Shown here: positions 1 through 11,599 of the stretch, in pieces
How positions within the stretch are numbered: the first letter of the stretch is position 1
Layout of the letters: the number at the start of each line of letters is the position of its first letter
Assembly (NCBI RefSeq): GCF_000499845.2
Contig: NC_023749.2
Span: 3,381,030-3,445,029 of the forward strand
Direction: 5' to 3'
Origin: Phaseolus vulgaris
Taxonomy: Eukaryota > Streptophyta > Magnoliopsida > Fabales > Fabaceae
DNA length: 64,000 nt
Program-made: the position numbers and the translations under genes
Notes under the pieces: model-generated
What the model was told of the DNA's origin: nothing
Databases searched by the model: none
Seen by the model: the letters and a program-made list of their open reading frames with translations, nothing else

Positions 1-140
1 TCAATACTTTAATGAATAAAATGGTGTATAAAAAATTAATATAAATAAAGTTTTATATAAAACATTGACTACCACCAATATTAATTTTAAAAGCATGAAA
101 TTTCTCTTTAAAAGTGCCAAAGATAAAGAAGCCCCGCCTG

Positions 141-690
141 TTTTTTTTTTATCAACAATAAACAAATATATATAAATGGACCACTTCAAGAATGATCCAA
201 CCCATTTACATAGAAACAAGGACACCCTAACAACATAACCCCTTCCACTGCTAAAAAAACTAACCCTCACATAGAACAAACTCCAACACCAAACTAAAGC
301 CAATAAAGACAGATTAGAGGATCAAGACACCAGTCAGAAAAAGAAAAACAAGTCGGGGATATTTAGAAGAGAACCAAGACTAAACCTTCAATTGAGCAAA
401 ATAGAAGATATCAGAATAATAAAAAACCTCACCTTTAAAAATAATTTTATTCCTATGACTCTAAATCTCACTAACCACCGCAATCCAAATATTCTCCATC
501 CCTAATAAGATCGACTCCACAACATTACACAACCTGAACTACAGAAAATGGGAGTGAACATGAATGGGGACAACCAACGAAATGCCTAACTATGTAAATT
601 GACCTTAGTAACAATCTTATTTTCCAACACCCTTCAAGCGGTAACATGAACTGAGGGCAAAACCTTAATCCTCCAAAACAAAATTAAACA
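141..690 (-). mobile_element. LINE 3' end relic
   Basis: Read on the minus strand, broken pieces match the C-terminal end of plant LINE ORF2 proteins (for example SHRNKIIFKG, AQLKV, FSSKYPRLVF), split by stops and frameshifts. A T-run at 141-150 on the plus strand is then the poly(A) tail. No intact reading frame remains. Identification rests on my recognition of the LINE C-terminal pattern, not on a search. Confidence 0.55.
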
Positions 691-696
691 TCCTCG

Positions 697-1060
697 ATGA
701 ATTTCTTCCTGTACCCCATCATTTTCGAAAAAAGACTGTTTTACCCCTTTTAAAAATGACTTCCGAATTGTTCTTTCCAGGATATTTCCGGAACATATTT
801 TTCAGAACATATTTTATTAATTTTGGATTTACCAATCTGGAAATCAAAAAAATGTGTTCCAGAAAGGATATTTTGGAATGATTTTTTGTCTTCCAGATTT
901 TCAATTCTAGAAAGACCCTTTGCTTATGAAATTCCTGAAACACTTTTTCTTAAGAAACTCTTATTCTGAAATCATCCAAAATTGTGAAAGGATAATTTTA
1001 TTATTTCAAAGAATATAGGGGTACAAGAAGAAAAATGTAAAGATGCAGTAAGAAACTATC
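697..1060 (-). mobile_element. MULE-type MITE, copy 1
   Basis: About 365 bp that aligns, in reverse orientation, with the better-preserved MITE at 49449-49823. Terminal inverted repeats are degenerate (TTTCTTCCTGTACCCC at the left, its partner near 1045-1056). No matching target duplication is visible at the expected places, so this copy is older or has been disturbed. A short open frame inside is also found in the other copy, but it is fixed by repeat homology and not a convincing gene. Confidence 0.6.
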
Positions 1061-1960
1061 AACTTATTGACTTTTCAAACCCATCTATACGGGTTCACAA
1101 GTTCAAAAAAAATTAACTTGCCTTAATAAATGATGGCGGCCCACCGAACCAGTTTTGTCATCCCCTAGTACTAATGTTAGTTAAGGTATCATCACTTAAA
1201 TAAGTTTACTTGGTTTTTGAAAAATTATATGCTATCCATAAAAATTTAAGAAATTTTGTAAATGAATTTCCATTTAATGATGCAATGTGATACCGTTCAT
1301 TCTTGACAGAGAAGTTTTACTCATTGAAGTTAAGCTCCTAATAATTTTTTTTCTATTTAAATTTAAAATCTGTCTATTGCTTTAAAATATATTATAAATG
1401 CTTGACCAGAAAAAGTACTATATTTTAAAAATCTGTTCAAATATAGTTTTCAACCTTAATTGTCTTAATTGCAGTTTGGTCGAAACTCCCGTACACTATC
1501 TTACCCCGAACAATTACATTGATATTAAAATAAAAATAATGTAACAATAAACGTGTGCAAACAATAACATGTTTATGTTTAGGATCACAAATCATGAACC
1601 TCACTAGCAAATGACATCAGAAAGCAGCAACAACCCTGAAGAAGACAACGGAGCTGGGGAATAGATTATTCATTAATAAACCCTAAAAGTGAATTCACAC
1701 AAATATATGTACAGTTAAATTATACTAAACCCTAAAATCGAATTCATTCAAATATTCCCCAAAAAAGATAAACTGAGCTTGGTGGATGAATATGAAACCC
1801 AGAAAGTGCAAGCTAATGGTAACAGAGTATGCAACGACAAATAAATGCTTTAAACACAGCGAGTGTGCATATGTTTCAATTCCTCAACATAATCAATGGA
1901 AATAATAATTTTGTTCCTAAACACATCTTCCACTTTTGCATGAAAGCAAAGGGAAAAAAA
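1061..1960. other. Non-coding, no feature recognised
   Basis: AT-rich sequence between the MITE and the 3' side of the first SAUR. I see no conserved frame, RNA gene or transposon signature. Confidence 0.4.
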
Positions 1961-2025
1961 TAGAATCTCTACAAAATTGTTTGTTTGAACTAAATACATC
2001 ATGTGTGTCGGTGTCTGAGAAGTCT

Positions 2026-2286
2026 TCAAGTGAGAACCGACATGATATTTAAGAAGACATCTTCTCTGCAAGGAATTGTAAGGCCACCCATTGGATGATG
2101 ATACCCATATTCTTCTTCTGCTTTGCTTAGCAAGTCTTGGAATGAGGGTTGGTTCAAGCATCCGATCGGAATTACGAACCTCTTCTTCTTCTCTCCGACA
2201 TACACTGCAAGATATCCTTTTGGGACTTCGGCACCCTTTGAAACTGCTTGTCTAGTTCTTCTAGCACCAAGCAAACCAAAACCCAT
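2026..2286 (-). CDS. SAUR-family auxin-responsive protein, 86 aa
   Basis: Intronless frame with the SAUR (auxin_inducible) domain: variable N-terminus 1-20, [12 protein letters not shown] at 21-32, FVIP 37-40, [10 protein letters not shown] 44-53, and a C-terminal block ending GGLTIPC at 67-73. SAURs of this size are small nuclear/cytoplasmic or membrane-associated growth regulators; PP2C-D inhibition is known for Arabidopsis members and is inferred here. The start is the MGF typical of the subfamily; a TATA box reading leftward lies at 2388-2396. The N-terminus (GARRTRQ) and the upstream region match only the gene at 50482. An odd residue is Cys43 where relatives have Tyr. Confidence 0.92.
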   Translation of the reverse strand: MGFGLLGARRTRQAVSKGAEVPKGYLAVYVGEKKKRFVIPIGCLNQPSFQDLLSKAEEEYGYHHPMGGLTIPCREDVFLNIMSVLT

Positions 2287-2890
2287 GTTTTCTACTGGAT
2301 TGTTATAGAATGATCTCCAAGACTAATATGCTAATCAAGTGTTTCAAGTTCGATGCTTTATGACATATTTGAGAGTGGAATGATGGGTATATATATGGCG
2401 TTTGTGTGGATCACCTTGCTTCTCAAATTGAATGGTTTAAAGGGTATTTGGGTTTGGTGAGAAACAAGGGATCATGAACCATGTGGTTTTGTCTTGCACG
2501 TCTTTGTCAAAAAAGAAGATTTTTTTAGAAGAGTGGTCAATAAAGTTGCTTGAAGTTGAAAGAGAATTGTACAGCAAAGAACCTAATTATTGTTCAAACC
2601 ATTTAATGCCCTGTTTCTTGTTGTTGAAGACATGTACCAGACATTACTCCTCTTCTCTTCCTCACACGTATGTTTCATTGTTGACAAATATCTGTGCAGG
2701 CTATTGGAAACTTATACTCAGTGGTTGCACTTGTACAATGCCATTCATCATGATAACAGCTTGCATGACAAGTCCTTGCCAACCGCACGGAAGGTACTTG
2801 AGATTTAACTCTCCATCAGGACCTCACAGTTTACTACGGAACAAGTACAAAGCAACATACAATTTAATTAGAGACTGAGACATTGTTTGT
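2287..2890 (-). promoter_or_regulatory. Upstream region of the 2286 SAUR, with paralogous empty site
   Basis: TATA box 2388-2396. Reverse-complemented, the stretch to about 2890 aligns in patches with 49430-50480, upstream of the SAUR at 50482 (shared blocks around ACCACATGGTTCATGA and GCAAGCTGTTAT). The position of the MITE found upstream of 50482 is unoccupied here (about 2858-2866). Confidence 0.6.
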
Positions 2891-4180
2891 TGCATTGGTA
2901 TATTCCTTTTATGACATTGTAGTGTATTTGGATAAAGTATTGGAATAATGGAATATACCTTCAGTTTCACTCCAGCAACTTCCAGTAACCTTCAGGGTTA
3001 GAAAATCATTATTATTAACTTTTACTTTTACCCCTAACATTACATACTGCCACATGCCTTCTTAAGATGGATTTTTTATTCCATGTTTAGTTCAGTTTAA
3101 AAGTAAAACTGAAAACACGAGATTACAAAGACTTTTGATAAAAGGGTGAAGCCTAAAGCTAAGAAATTATGACATTTCTACATTCTGTCGCCAACTTCTA
3201 TTAAGCCATTTGTCTTGGCTTTCACTGAATCTTAAACCAATCAACTCTTTCTTTTCAAATTCTATCATCTTTCAATGAAAATGAAAATGGAAATCTCTAT
3301 AGGTGTTATGTCAAATTGCCAGTTGGAATAAATGTTTTGGCACAATGGGTCATGACAGAAGACAGACACTTAGCTTAATTTAGATTTGACATGTACTTAT
3401 ACAGCTCATAGATTGCGAATCACCATAATTACATTGCTTATGTGACACTGTTGAACGACATATTTTACTAATCCAGTAACATACGTTTATTCGTTTGAAA
3501 GTAATCCAGTAACAGATGTCAGGTTTTTATTTTTTAAAATGTGTTATTTCTTGTATCGTTTTGCTTAATTCTACAAGGATCACAAAAGGAATAAGTGAAT
3601 AAAAATGAAGCATGCATGCCGAGGAAAGAACATAACGATCTAGTATCATTTTAAAAAGATAAAAGGAAATACATGAATGTTACATTAAATATACATCATG
3701 AAAAAAATAAAAATGTACAATATTATTTTTCTATAGAGGCTTGGTAGATGACTCTAATTTGTGATGGAGTTCAGAGATTGCAGCAAACTCTGTAAAATTA
3801 ATCACTTTATTTGCAGTCTTCTTTTCTTTTGTGTCTAGAACTGGGGTCAACATTTTGGGATCCATGTCCAAGGTTATCGACAGAACTGCAATATTACATT
3901 CAAAACAGCCAAAATCAGGTTTAGCAAACTAATTTATATTTCCTATAGACCAGTTAAGGGAGGCAGATGCTAGATGGTCGTCAAGTTTGTGCTGTATGGT
4001 ATTTTAATTCATTCATGTATACAAAAAGTAAGAACAGTACAAATTCAGAATAAATCTTTAGTATGTTTTCATGTAAGTGTCATGAATTATTTTACAACAT
4101 CTAGGATAATACAAAAAATGAAAAAAAGAAATGCCTGCTCTACAATGTTTGTCTCAACCAAGCACTCTATATGTTACTCT
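2891..4180. other. Non-coding intergenic stretch
   Basis: About 1.3 kb with only short frames that lack family resemblance. Nothing recognised. Confidence 0.4.
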
Positions 4181-4200
4181 CCTCTAAAGAGCAATATGGG

Positions 4201-4473
4201 CTATAGCACATTCAAGCGAGAAGCTATATCTAAGAACACATCTTCCTTGCAGGGAATTGTGAGACCTCCCATAGGATGATCATAGCCGAACTCATCTTCA
4301 GCTTGTTTTAACAATTCTTGAAATAAAGGCTGGTTCAAGAATGATATGGGAATCATGAACCTCTTCATTTTTTCTCCAACATAAACTGCAAGATAGCCTT
4401 TTGGGACTTCAACAACCTTTCTAGCTGCTTGGCTTGTAAATGATGTCCGTCTTCCAAGTAAGCGAAAACCCAT
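4201..4473 (-). CDS. SAUR-family protein, 90 aa
   Basis: I place the start at the MGFRLLGRR methionine (4471-4473); a longer in-frame extension upstream would run through the TATA region (about 4610-4618, leftward) and is not like any SAUR. The core is [19 protein letters not shown], then [15 protein letters not shown] and [25 protein letters not shown] differs from the array consensus [13 protein letters not shown], so this gene is outside the recent amplification. It has no divergent partner. GAGACA (TGTCTC on the coding strand) at 4684-4689 could serve as an auxin-response element. Confidence 0.9.
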   Translation of the reverse strand: MGFRLLGRRTSFTSQAARKVVEVPKGYLAVYVGEKMKRFMIPISFLNQPLFQELLKQAEDEFGYDHPMGGLTIPCKEDVFLDIASRLNVL

Positions 4474-4699
4474 TGTTTTTGCTTCTACACCCAAAGAACT
4501 ACAATGTGATCTCAGAGGACTAGTTAAAGTTTGCACTAAATTTGAGTTCTTCCGATTCAGTGTAAGAATGACTTGTGAAGCTTGTATGCACAATGACAGA
4601 TACACAAGCATATATAGATAGATAACTCAAGCCTTTCTCTCCTGAATTTGGAGGTGAATGTACTATTTGATAGGGCCAAGTAAGAGACAGGGCTCATTA

Positions 4700-6000
4700 A
4701 GGTTGACGTGATATGTCTTGGATAGTCTACCATCAGATTTTACTTGAGATCTAATAAATTCTGCCTATGCTAAAGTCCTTGGATAGGTTACCATCAGACA
4801 TGTTCTAGACATATTAAAGATTGTGTTCATGGTTTCTATAAGCCAACTGGCAGATATTGATACACTATAAACCCTAAAATCTATTTGAGTTATTAAATAA
4901 CATTATTTGAAGACAAGAGATGTACTGCTTTTGATGATTTTACTCTGGAAAATGCTACAAGTACCTTGAGTACCTGGCTTATGGCCGTACAAATGAGTCA
5001 TCCACCTTGTTATGTTGCTCAATAGATAGTTACATGACAGAGTTGTGTGGAAGTAAGGGTAGTTAGTTATAAATAGCCCAGTGTCATAAAAATATAATAT
5101 ATAAGTTTGTTGATTTACTTAATTCTCTGAAGTCTAACCAGATAAAAATGCAGTTGATAAATCCAAACTCAAGTTTGTGAACTTTTCTGAGGTCTTAAAA
5201 TATGAGAACATTGGAAACCTATTGAGCATAACAAGGTATAATCCCTTATTAGGCTAACAAATATTCCATTCCTGGGTTCTTTAAAGCACTGATTTGTTCT
5301 TAAATTTCCTTTTTATTTTAATATTTTTCACTTTAGCCTCTGAGCTTGCTATGATGAGTAAATTTACAAAGCAACTGCAATTTGCCTTCAGCTGCACAAC
5401 ATATAAGCTCTGAAATCTGATAAATGCTGCACTGATCAAATTTTGGTAATTATAGTGCTTGATTTATGGCTAAATCTTTCAGTGAAGGAATAAGAGAAGC
5501 TAGCTACAGGTGTATGTAAACTAAACCACAAGTCTAACGAATATGAAATTTGGTTAACTACAGAAGTTATATATCCATAGAAATAGATGGTAACAATTAG
5601 GTTGAAAAAACCTATATACTAGGTCCACTATTATCTGTTTTGCTTGGTAGTTTGGTAGTGGTGAAATCTTGTTTACGATGGGGGCAATTAATTTTAACTT
5701 TACATGAGGGCATAAAAATTAAAAATCTTTATATCCAGTCCTAAATAAACTGATGCTTTTCTCTTTGGCTGAAGCAAAATTCTATTAGCTCTGCTAAGAC
5801 TGCGAGGCACGTGGGTGGTTTTGGTGTGGAATTCATGCTAAAAATCAAGTGCTAATTGAATTGCAGAAAGAACTGGACATTGTAATTGATAAACAAGAGT
5901 ACTCTGTAATTGAATTCATTGTCACAACAAAAAATGGGGCAATCTTTACAATTTGAGAAGATGCCTCTTGTACAAAATGTTTCTACTAATCTGTCAGTGT
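4700..6000. other. Intergenic stretch with a conserved downstream block
   Basis: No gene. Around 5730-5830 lies a block (GATGCTTTTCTC, then GCTCTGCTAAGACTGCGAGGCAC) that recurs downstream of nearly all minus-strand SAURs of the array (near 9905, 12690, 19665, 21965, 27140, 34450, 37460, 40905, 44010). It therefore marks the ancestral duplicated unit. Confidence 0.5.
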
Positions 6001-6015
6001 CCTACAGTATGAGAG

Positions 6016-6294
6016 TTATTGTCTATTCAAGCGAGAAGCTATATGTTGGAAGACATCTTCACTGCAAGGAATTGTGAGGCCGCCCATGGGATGATCATAT
6101 CCAAACTCTTCCTCTGCTTGACTCAATAAGTCTTGAAATGAAGGTTGGTTCAAATATGATATAGGAATCACAAACCGTGTCTGTTTCACTCCAACATACA
6201 CAGCAAGATAGCCCTTTGGGACTTCTACAGGTTTTGAGGTTGCCTGCATAGCTGTGACTGATGGCCGTCGAATACCTGGTAAACGGAAACCCAT
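6016..6294 (-). CDS. SAUR-family protein, 92 aa (left member of a pair)
   Basis: This gene shows the canonical 92-residue layout of the cluster: N-terminal [21 protein letters not shown] 25-35, FVIP 41-44, [11 protein letters not shown] 47-57, [10 protein letters not shown] 61-70, GGLTIPC 71-77, amphipathic tail ending RLNRQ. GVKQTRF replaces the usual GEKQKRF (E36 to V, K39 to T), a change next to the conserved core. It is divergently paired with the plus-strand gene at 7129; ATG-to-ATG distance 835 bp. Confidence 0.93.
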   Translation of the reverse strand: MGFRLPGIRRPSVTAMQATSKPVEVPKGYLAVYVGVKQTRFVIPISYLNQPSFQDLLSQAEEEFGYDHPMGGLTIPCSEDVFQHIASRLNRQ

Positions 6295-7128
6295 TTTTTC
6301 TTCCTGTTTGAATGAAGAAGATCAATACCAAATTTACTGTGAATGAAACCCAAATGTTGAAACTTGAGGATGCCAATGGCTTGTGTTGTTTGTGAAGGGA
6401 AATGATATAGTATATATAGTTCTAAAGATTCCCTAGAAACTAAAATCACAGAAAAGGACTGTTAAAGGATGGAGAACATACCCATGAGATATCATGTGGT
6501 GCTGTCTTTAATGTCTCTGTCAAGGATAAAGTTGTGTAGAGTGTGTAACCCCACCACACCTTATCAAACAGTGGCAAACATAAAACCTCCACCTCCCACT
6601 TCTAACCAAATGAGACGTGCCTAAGTGAAACCAAACGTTTATTAACAAATCAATTGGTATTCCATAATTTCGTAAGTATGCTTTGGAGATGTTTTCTTAA
6701 GGTTGATAATGCAGCCTAATGTTGAAGTAAGTAATTTCTGGCTGATGAGTTATAAGGGTAAGGATTGTGATAGATCATAGACATATGTTTGATATCACAC
6801 GTCTGTTTTATTTTAAGTGGATTTGCTTCAGAACGTGGGACCCCTTTGATCAACTATAACATGTTGCATTAAGTCCTCCAAGGCAACGCAATATGCCATG
6901 TCTCCTTGTTGGTTCCCTAATTCTTATCTCATAGACCTCCACCTTCAATAATACACAAGGACAACAATTTCTCACAAATTCTTTCATCTATATATATTCA
7001 AGACCGTAAGCATTTAGAACGACAAAAAATCATTCATATCAGAGAGCATTTGAAGTTCACCATCTTGTATCTTTTTACGAGATTTATTCTCAACATTCTA
7101 TTCCCAAGTCTCAGCAGCACACACAACA
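6295..7128. promoter_or_regulatory. Divergent promoter of the 6294/7129 SAUR pair
   Basis: Leftward TATA at 6411-6419 and rightward TATA at 6989-6996. The right side has TGTCTC at 6899-6904 followed by a degenerate GGTTCCCT (6911-6918) where soybean SAUR promoters have GGTCCCAT. The left side has only GAGACG (CGTCTC on its coding strand) at 6612-6617. The auxin role is inferred from the soybean motif literature. Confidence 0.6.
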
Positions 7129-7407
7129 ATGGGTTTTCGTTTACCTGGTATCAGAAAAACATCATTTGCAGCAAACCAAGTTTCTTCAAAAGTTGCAGAT
7201 GTGCCAAAGGGCTACCTTGCAGTGTATATTGGAGAGAAGAGGAAGCGGTTCATGATCCCCGTATCGTACTTGAACCAACCTTCATTTCAAGATTTGTTGA
7301 GTCAAGCTGAGAAAGAATTTGGTTATGATCATCCAATGGGTGGGCTCACAATTCCTTGTAGAGAAGACGTGTTCCTAGATACTATTTCAAGCTTGAATAG
7401 GTGTTAG
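7129..7407 (+). CDS. SAUR-family protein, 92 aa (right member of a pair)
   Basis: Complete [22 protein letters not shown]-terminus, [46 protein letters not shown], tail [15 protein letters not shown] departs from the array consensus YVGEKMKRF. The basic N-terminus (R4, R9, K10) and the C-terminal Cys are shared by plus-strand members. Downstream, ATAGAT at 7429-7434 with GTA at 7460-7462 resembles a DST mRNA-instability element. Confidence 0.93.
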   Translation: MGFRLPGIRKTSFAANQVSSKVADVPKGYLAVYIGEKRKRFMIPVSYLNQPSFQDLLSQAEKEFGYDHPMGGLTIPCREDVFLDTISSLNRC

Positions 7408-8130
7408 CCCCTTGAAGATGAAGTCGACATAGATGTAGACTAAACTTCACCGATTTTTTGTAGCATAGTTTCTTACCTTGAAAATATTCTCCTCAATTTT
7501 GTTATCATACTCTGGCAAGTGTAAAAAAATGTTAATTTAAATGAGAAGTTTCCTATGTGAGAAGTTGTGGTTTTCTTACAAAGTGTTTATATAGATAAAC
7601 TAAGCAATTTATCAAATGAATATGAAATCTCTTCAGCCATGGATGCTATCTATTGAAACTAAAATGGGAACAATGGACCACCATATTAAATCCACTGTGA
7701 CCACCTTGGCAATTTGGTGGAATCTTGTGTACGACCGGGACCCTGAATTTTAATTTTACAAGTATGATATATAAGAGTTAAAAATATTTTCAGACCCTTC
7801 CCAAATAAATTGAAGCTCCTCTGTTGCCCTTGGAAATTGTAAACCCTTGCTACTCTGGATATTATTTATATTTAAATATAACTTCTGAACGGGTTTCCAT
7901 TTCTTGGTCTTGAATGCATAGTTTAATATCTGTTGAGTAGATGTGAACACTTTCAGTAGGTCTACAAAAGCAACTCTTGAGGTTCATTTTATATAGAGTG
8001 AATTTGTTGTGATTGTGAAACATTCTCTTTTAGATAATATACAATACCTTCTCTTTTCCAATTTTGTCTCATAAGTACTCAACCAAAATTTATTTTGCTT
8101 TACTCTGATAATCTCCTTCATTGTTAACAA

Positions 8131-8131
<1 letters not shown>

Positions 8132-8165
<34 letters not shown>
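8132..8165. repeat. (AT)n microsatellite
   Basis: Uninterrupted AT dinucleotide tract of about 15 units. Confidence 0.9.
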
Positions 8166-8167
<2 letters not shown>

Positions 8168-8279
8168 AACTATTGCATGATACAGATTAGCATCCTTGTC
8201 CAAAGTATTTCTGAAGGTCCAGAGTTTCGGTTGCTATGTTGATGAACATATATTTTTTGACACACAATAGCCTTAATCA

Positions 8280-9310
8280 TAGATTATTGGACTATAATAT
8301 TAAATAAATCGATTGTTTTAATTAATATTCTTATAATTGGGTTTATTTGGGCCTTAACTATTATTTTTGTTAATTTTGTGTTTTTAGAGTAAATTATCCG
8401 GAGGAAGCATCTAATGGGCCAAATATGCAAAAGTCCAAGTTGCTTCTTGAACCAAAACAATAAACACAAATTCTGAGGAGGAGGAAGAGAAAATAAAATC
8501 TACAATGTATCAAACAGAATTGGAAGCAAATCTTCTGCAAAATACAATAATTCTCGAAAGTTGGAAAGTTGGAAACGGTTAACATAATATAAACCACAAT
8601 ATTTTCCCAAGATCTTTGGAGCAGAAAAGCCATAAAAAGGACACAAACATCAAGGAGAAAATGAGAGAGCTTCATAGGGTTTTCTTAGTTTACTTTCTTC
8701 TTTGTAACTATTTTGTTTTGCCTCCGCATGGAAGGCTAAACCTTTTTGGTTGATTCTTTTGTAATTCCCCATTGAGTTCTGAGGTTTTGTTTAATAAAAG
8801 TTTCGATTTTTAATTCTCTATAGCAGTTGTTTTAATAGTCTAATCTCTTGGAAAATTGGTTTTTGTGAGAGGTTGTACTTAAACGCATGATTGAGAGTCT
8901 TCCTTATCTTAAACTTTGGTTTCTTAGCATTGTTTTAATTAATTTCAAGAGGAGGTAAGCATTCCCATGGAGTATATGCATGGAACAAAGTGGGTATTGA
9001 TTAAACCAGTAGACGCATGTTTTACTGGTGAGTTGTTTCAGTTGAATTATATTGACGCATGTTCAATCTGGTTTAACTCTGTTGGAGGATTAAGAAAAGA
9101 TTAACCTTTAGAGAACCTGTGAAGAATTCAATGGTGGAAGAACTTGGGATCAACGGCTTTTTATTTGTTATTTTAATCTTTTTTATATTTTTCTACACAA
9201 CTATCTAAACCCCTTTTTTTATTATTATTGTTATTGCTAACTTTTATTGCTTGCATATAGATTCTAAACACTGATCTACTGATTTTAATATTGGATTCGC
9301 CAGAATCATA
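8280..9310. mobile_element. Possible solo LTR or LTR-retrotransposon 5' region
   Basis: About 1 kb unique to this inter-pair gap; other gaps between pairs lack it. It is non-coding, with several AATAAA-like signals (e.g. near 8793) and a pyrimidine-rich stretch, a look typical of gypsy LTR/leader sequence in legumes. I could not define clean TG...CA ends or a target duplication, so this is a weak call. Confidence 0.25.
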
Positions 9311-9539
9311 TTAATTTGACAGCAAAACGACAACTAGCACATGTCAATCAACAAAAAGAAGAAACATGTGATAAAGTGATCGGTAATCCAGAAAGATACT
9401 ATGGATTAATCAAAATAAAGTATGATGATGGTAACAATAGCTGTATGACAGCTAAAAGAAACGACTTCAAATATTGATAGTTGTATATGTACATTAGCTG
9501 TTTGGTATGTAAGAGTTTCTATTTCAAATCAATTAATGG

Positions 9540-9700
9540 CTGTAGACGACAAAGTCTCAAGTTAAAACCAATGCAATTCTTTGTCATAACAACTTCAACC
9601 ACTCGTGAGCTGTGATGAAATACGGAAAGTACAATGCCAAATATAATTTAATTGGAGATTGTAACATTGTTGAATAGTGAGATCAAGTAATGGTGGAGCT
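9540..9700. repeat. Orphan copy of a SAUR upstream segment (MITE-free)
   Basis: Aligns, reverse-complemented, with sequence on both sides of the MITE at 49449-49823, and with 2740-2890. It shares TACGGAAAGTACAATG and the undivided AATATAATTTAATTGG type site at about 9638-9655. No SAUR of the 2026/50482 type is attached here. Confidence 0.6.
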
Positions 9701-10208
9701 CATAGATGGGGAGAATCAGCATAGATGCAATTCACGTGTGACACAGTGAATGATATAACTCAATTCTGATAAATTTCATTACTACCCAAGGCATGGAGAA
9801 GTCCACCATTACCTATTCACAGACAGCGTATGTTGTGTATGATTGAGACCATGAATTTTAATTTTGGGAGTATAGAACTTAAAATCTTTCAAGTTCTGTC
9901 CCAAATAAATTGATGTTTCTCTTGGCTGTGGCAAAATACTATTATAGGACTGCCCAGAATGTGAAGCAGATGAGTGTCGACATGCCGTGGATTAAAAAGA
10001 ACAATGAACTTTTTTTTTCAGGCAAATAATTCTGTTCACAGTTCTAATTTCAGGGAGAAGTTAACTTTGTAATTGATTCACAGAAGTACTTTGCAACTGA
10101 TTTTGTTGTCATTACTCAAAACTGGCTGATAAAAGTTACATGTTAGAGAATTTGCCTATTGTACAAAATGCCTCTACAAATCTATGTCAGTCTCCAAAAG
10201 TGTAAGAT

Positions 10209-10487
10209 TTATTGCCCCTTCAAGCAAGAAGTTGTATGTTGGAAGACATCTTCATTGCAAGGAATTGTGAGGCCACCCATGGGATGATCATATCCAAACT
10301 CTTCCTCGGCTTGACTCAATAAATCTTGGAAGGAAGGTTGGTTCAAATAAGAAATTGGAATCACAAACCGCTTCTGTTTCTCTCCAACATACACTGCAAG
10401 ATATCCCTTCGGGACTTCTACAGAATTTGAAGCTGCTTGCCTAGCTGTGGATGATGCCGGTCGAATAGCAAGTAAACGGAAACCCAT
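10209..10487 (-). CDS. SAUR-family protein, 92 aa (type-1 left gene)
   Basis: Start chosen at [13 protein letters not shown] (10485-10487), not the in-frame ATG 33 bases upstream, which lies in the leader. The core is [46 protein letters not shown]. It is the only intact left gene of the type-1 pairs: the homologous position is deleted at 17.5 kb and pseudogenised at 24.3 and 39.5 kb. Partner at 11265, ATG-to-ATG 778 bp. Confidence 0.93.
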   Translation of the reverse strand: MGFRLLAIRPASSTARQAASNSVEVPKGYLAVYVGEKQKRFVIPISYLNQPSFQDLLSQAEEEFGYDHPMGGLTIPCNEDVFQHTTSCLKGQ

Positions 10488-11264
10488 TTTTGTGCTTTTT
10501 ATGAGAAGAAAGAAGAACAATATGAGATTTGGAAAGAATGGAGCAAAAAATTGATACTTGAGAATGCTATAAAGATAATGTATATATAGTTTTAAAGACT
10601 CCCTAGAAACTGAATTTGAAGGAAAAAACTGTTAAAAGATGGATGGCATACACATGAGATACCATGTGGTTCTGTCTTCAATGCCTCTATTAAGGATAAA
10701 GTTGTGTAGACATGGGTAACCCCACCACCTTATCAAACAAATGAGACGTGCCTAAGTGATATTAAACGTTTATTCATGCATTAATTGGTATTTCATAAGT
10801 AAACATGTTTGGGACATGTTCTCTTCAGGTTGATAATGCAGCCTAATGTTGAAGTACACTATAGATGGAAAGAGATCTACGGATAGCAAGAGATCTTAGA
10901 CCATTATGTTTTAGAAGTTTAGATCAGATATCAGTTTTATTTGAAGTTGATTCCCTTCTGAAAGTGGGACCCGTACTATCCACTATAACGTGTCACATTC
11001 ATCCTTGAGAAAGTCCTACAAGGCAACACCATATGCCACTGTCTCACTGTTGGTCCCGTGAATCATATCTTATTGCTCTTTCCCTCAATTATTTATGTGG
11101 ACAACAATTACACACAATTCTTTCATCTCTATATATATCTTCAACTCCACAAACCTTTAGCACAACAAAATCATTCACTTCCCAAAGCTTTTGAAGTTCA
11201 TAAACTTGCATCTTACAGAATCATTTTTCATAACTTTTTTTCCGAAGTCTCAACACATACAACA
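10488..11264. promoter_or_regulatory. Divergent promoter of the 10487/11265 SAUR pair
   Basis: Leftward TATA 10581-10589; rightward TATA 11129-11138. The right side has the full ordered module: CATATG 11030-11035, TGTCTC 11040-11045, GGTCCCGT 11052-11059. The left side keeps only GAGACG at 10743-10748. Confidence 0.7.
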
Positions 11265-11543
11265 ATGGGGTTTCGTTTACCTGGTATGAGAAAGACATCA
11301 TTTGCTACAAACCAAACATCTTCGAAGGGCTTGGATGTGGCAAAGGGCTACCTTGCCGTCTATGTAGGAGAGAGACTGAAGCGGTTTGTAATCCCTGTAT
11401 CATTCTTGAACCAACCTTTATTTCAAGACTTGTTGAGTCAAGTGGTGGAAGAATTTGGATATGATCACCCAATGGGTGGTCTCACAATTCCTTGTGGAGA
11501 AGATGTGTTCTTGGATATCACTTCTCGCTTGATGAGGTGCTAA
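11265..11543 (+). CDS. SAUR-family protein, 92 aa (type-1 right gene)
   Basis: [17 protein letters not shown] start, then a [20 protein letters not shown] core with Ala at position 26 where most paralogues have Pro (VPKG to VAKG), a type-1 hallmark. [19 protein letters not shown] also differs (LFQ, VVEEF). Upstream in-frame codons back to 11058 are rejected because the TATA box lies inside them. Paralogues at 18259 and 25662 both carry lesions; this is the only undamaged copy of the type. Confidence 0.93.
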   Translation: MGFRLPGMRKTSFATNQTSSKGLDVAKGYLAVYVGERLKRFVIPVSFLNQPLFQDLLSQVVEEFGYDHPMGGLTIPCGEDVFLDITSRLMRC

Positions 11544-11599
11544 TCCATGAAGATGAGACTAGTGTAAATGTATAGACACAATTTTTGTAACATAGTTTC

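Noticed and set aside
1..303. 100-aa minus-strand frame at the window start
   Set aside because: It lies in and beyond the LINE 3' UTR and passes through the poly(A)-derived lysines; not a gene.
2474..2878. 134-aa plus-strand frame upstream of the first SAUR
   Set aside because: Lies in the promoter region homologous to that of 50482, where the frame is not conserved.
8394..8675. Minus-strand 93-aa frame
   Set aside because: Hydrophobic low-complexity translation of AT-rich DNA inside a probable LTR-like stretch; no support.
11058..11264. Long in-frame N-terminal extension of the 11265 SAUR (same at 18025 and 25428)
   Set aside because: The extension spans the TATA box and leader, is conserved only because the promoters are duplicated, and no SAUR has such an N-terminus. 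MGFRLPG is the family start.
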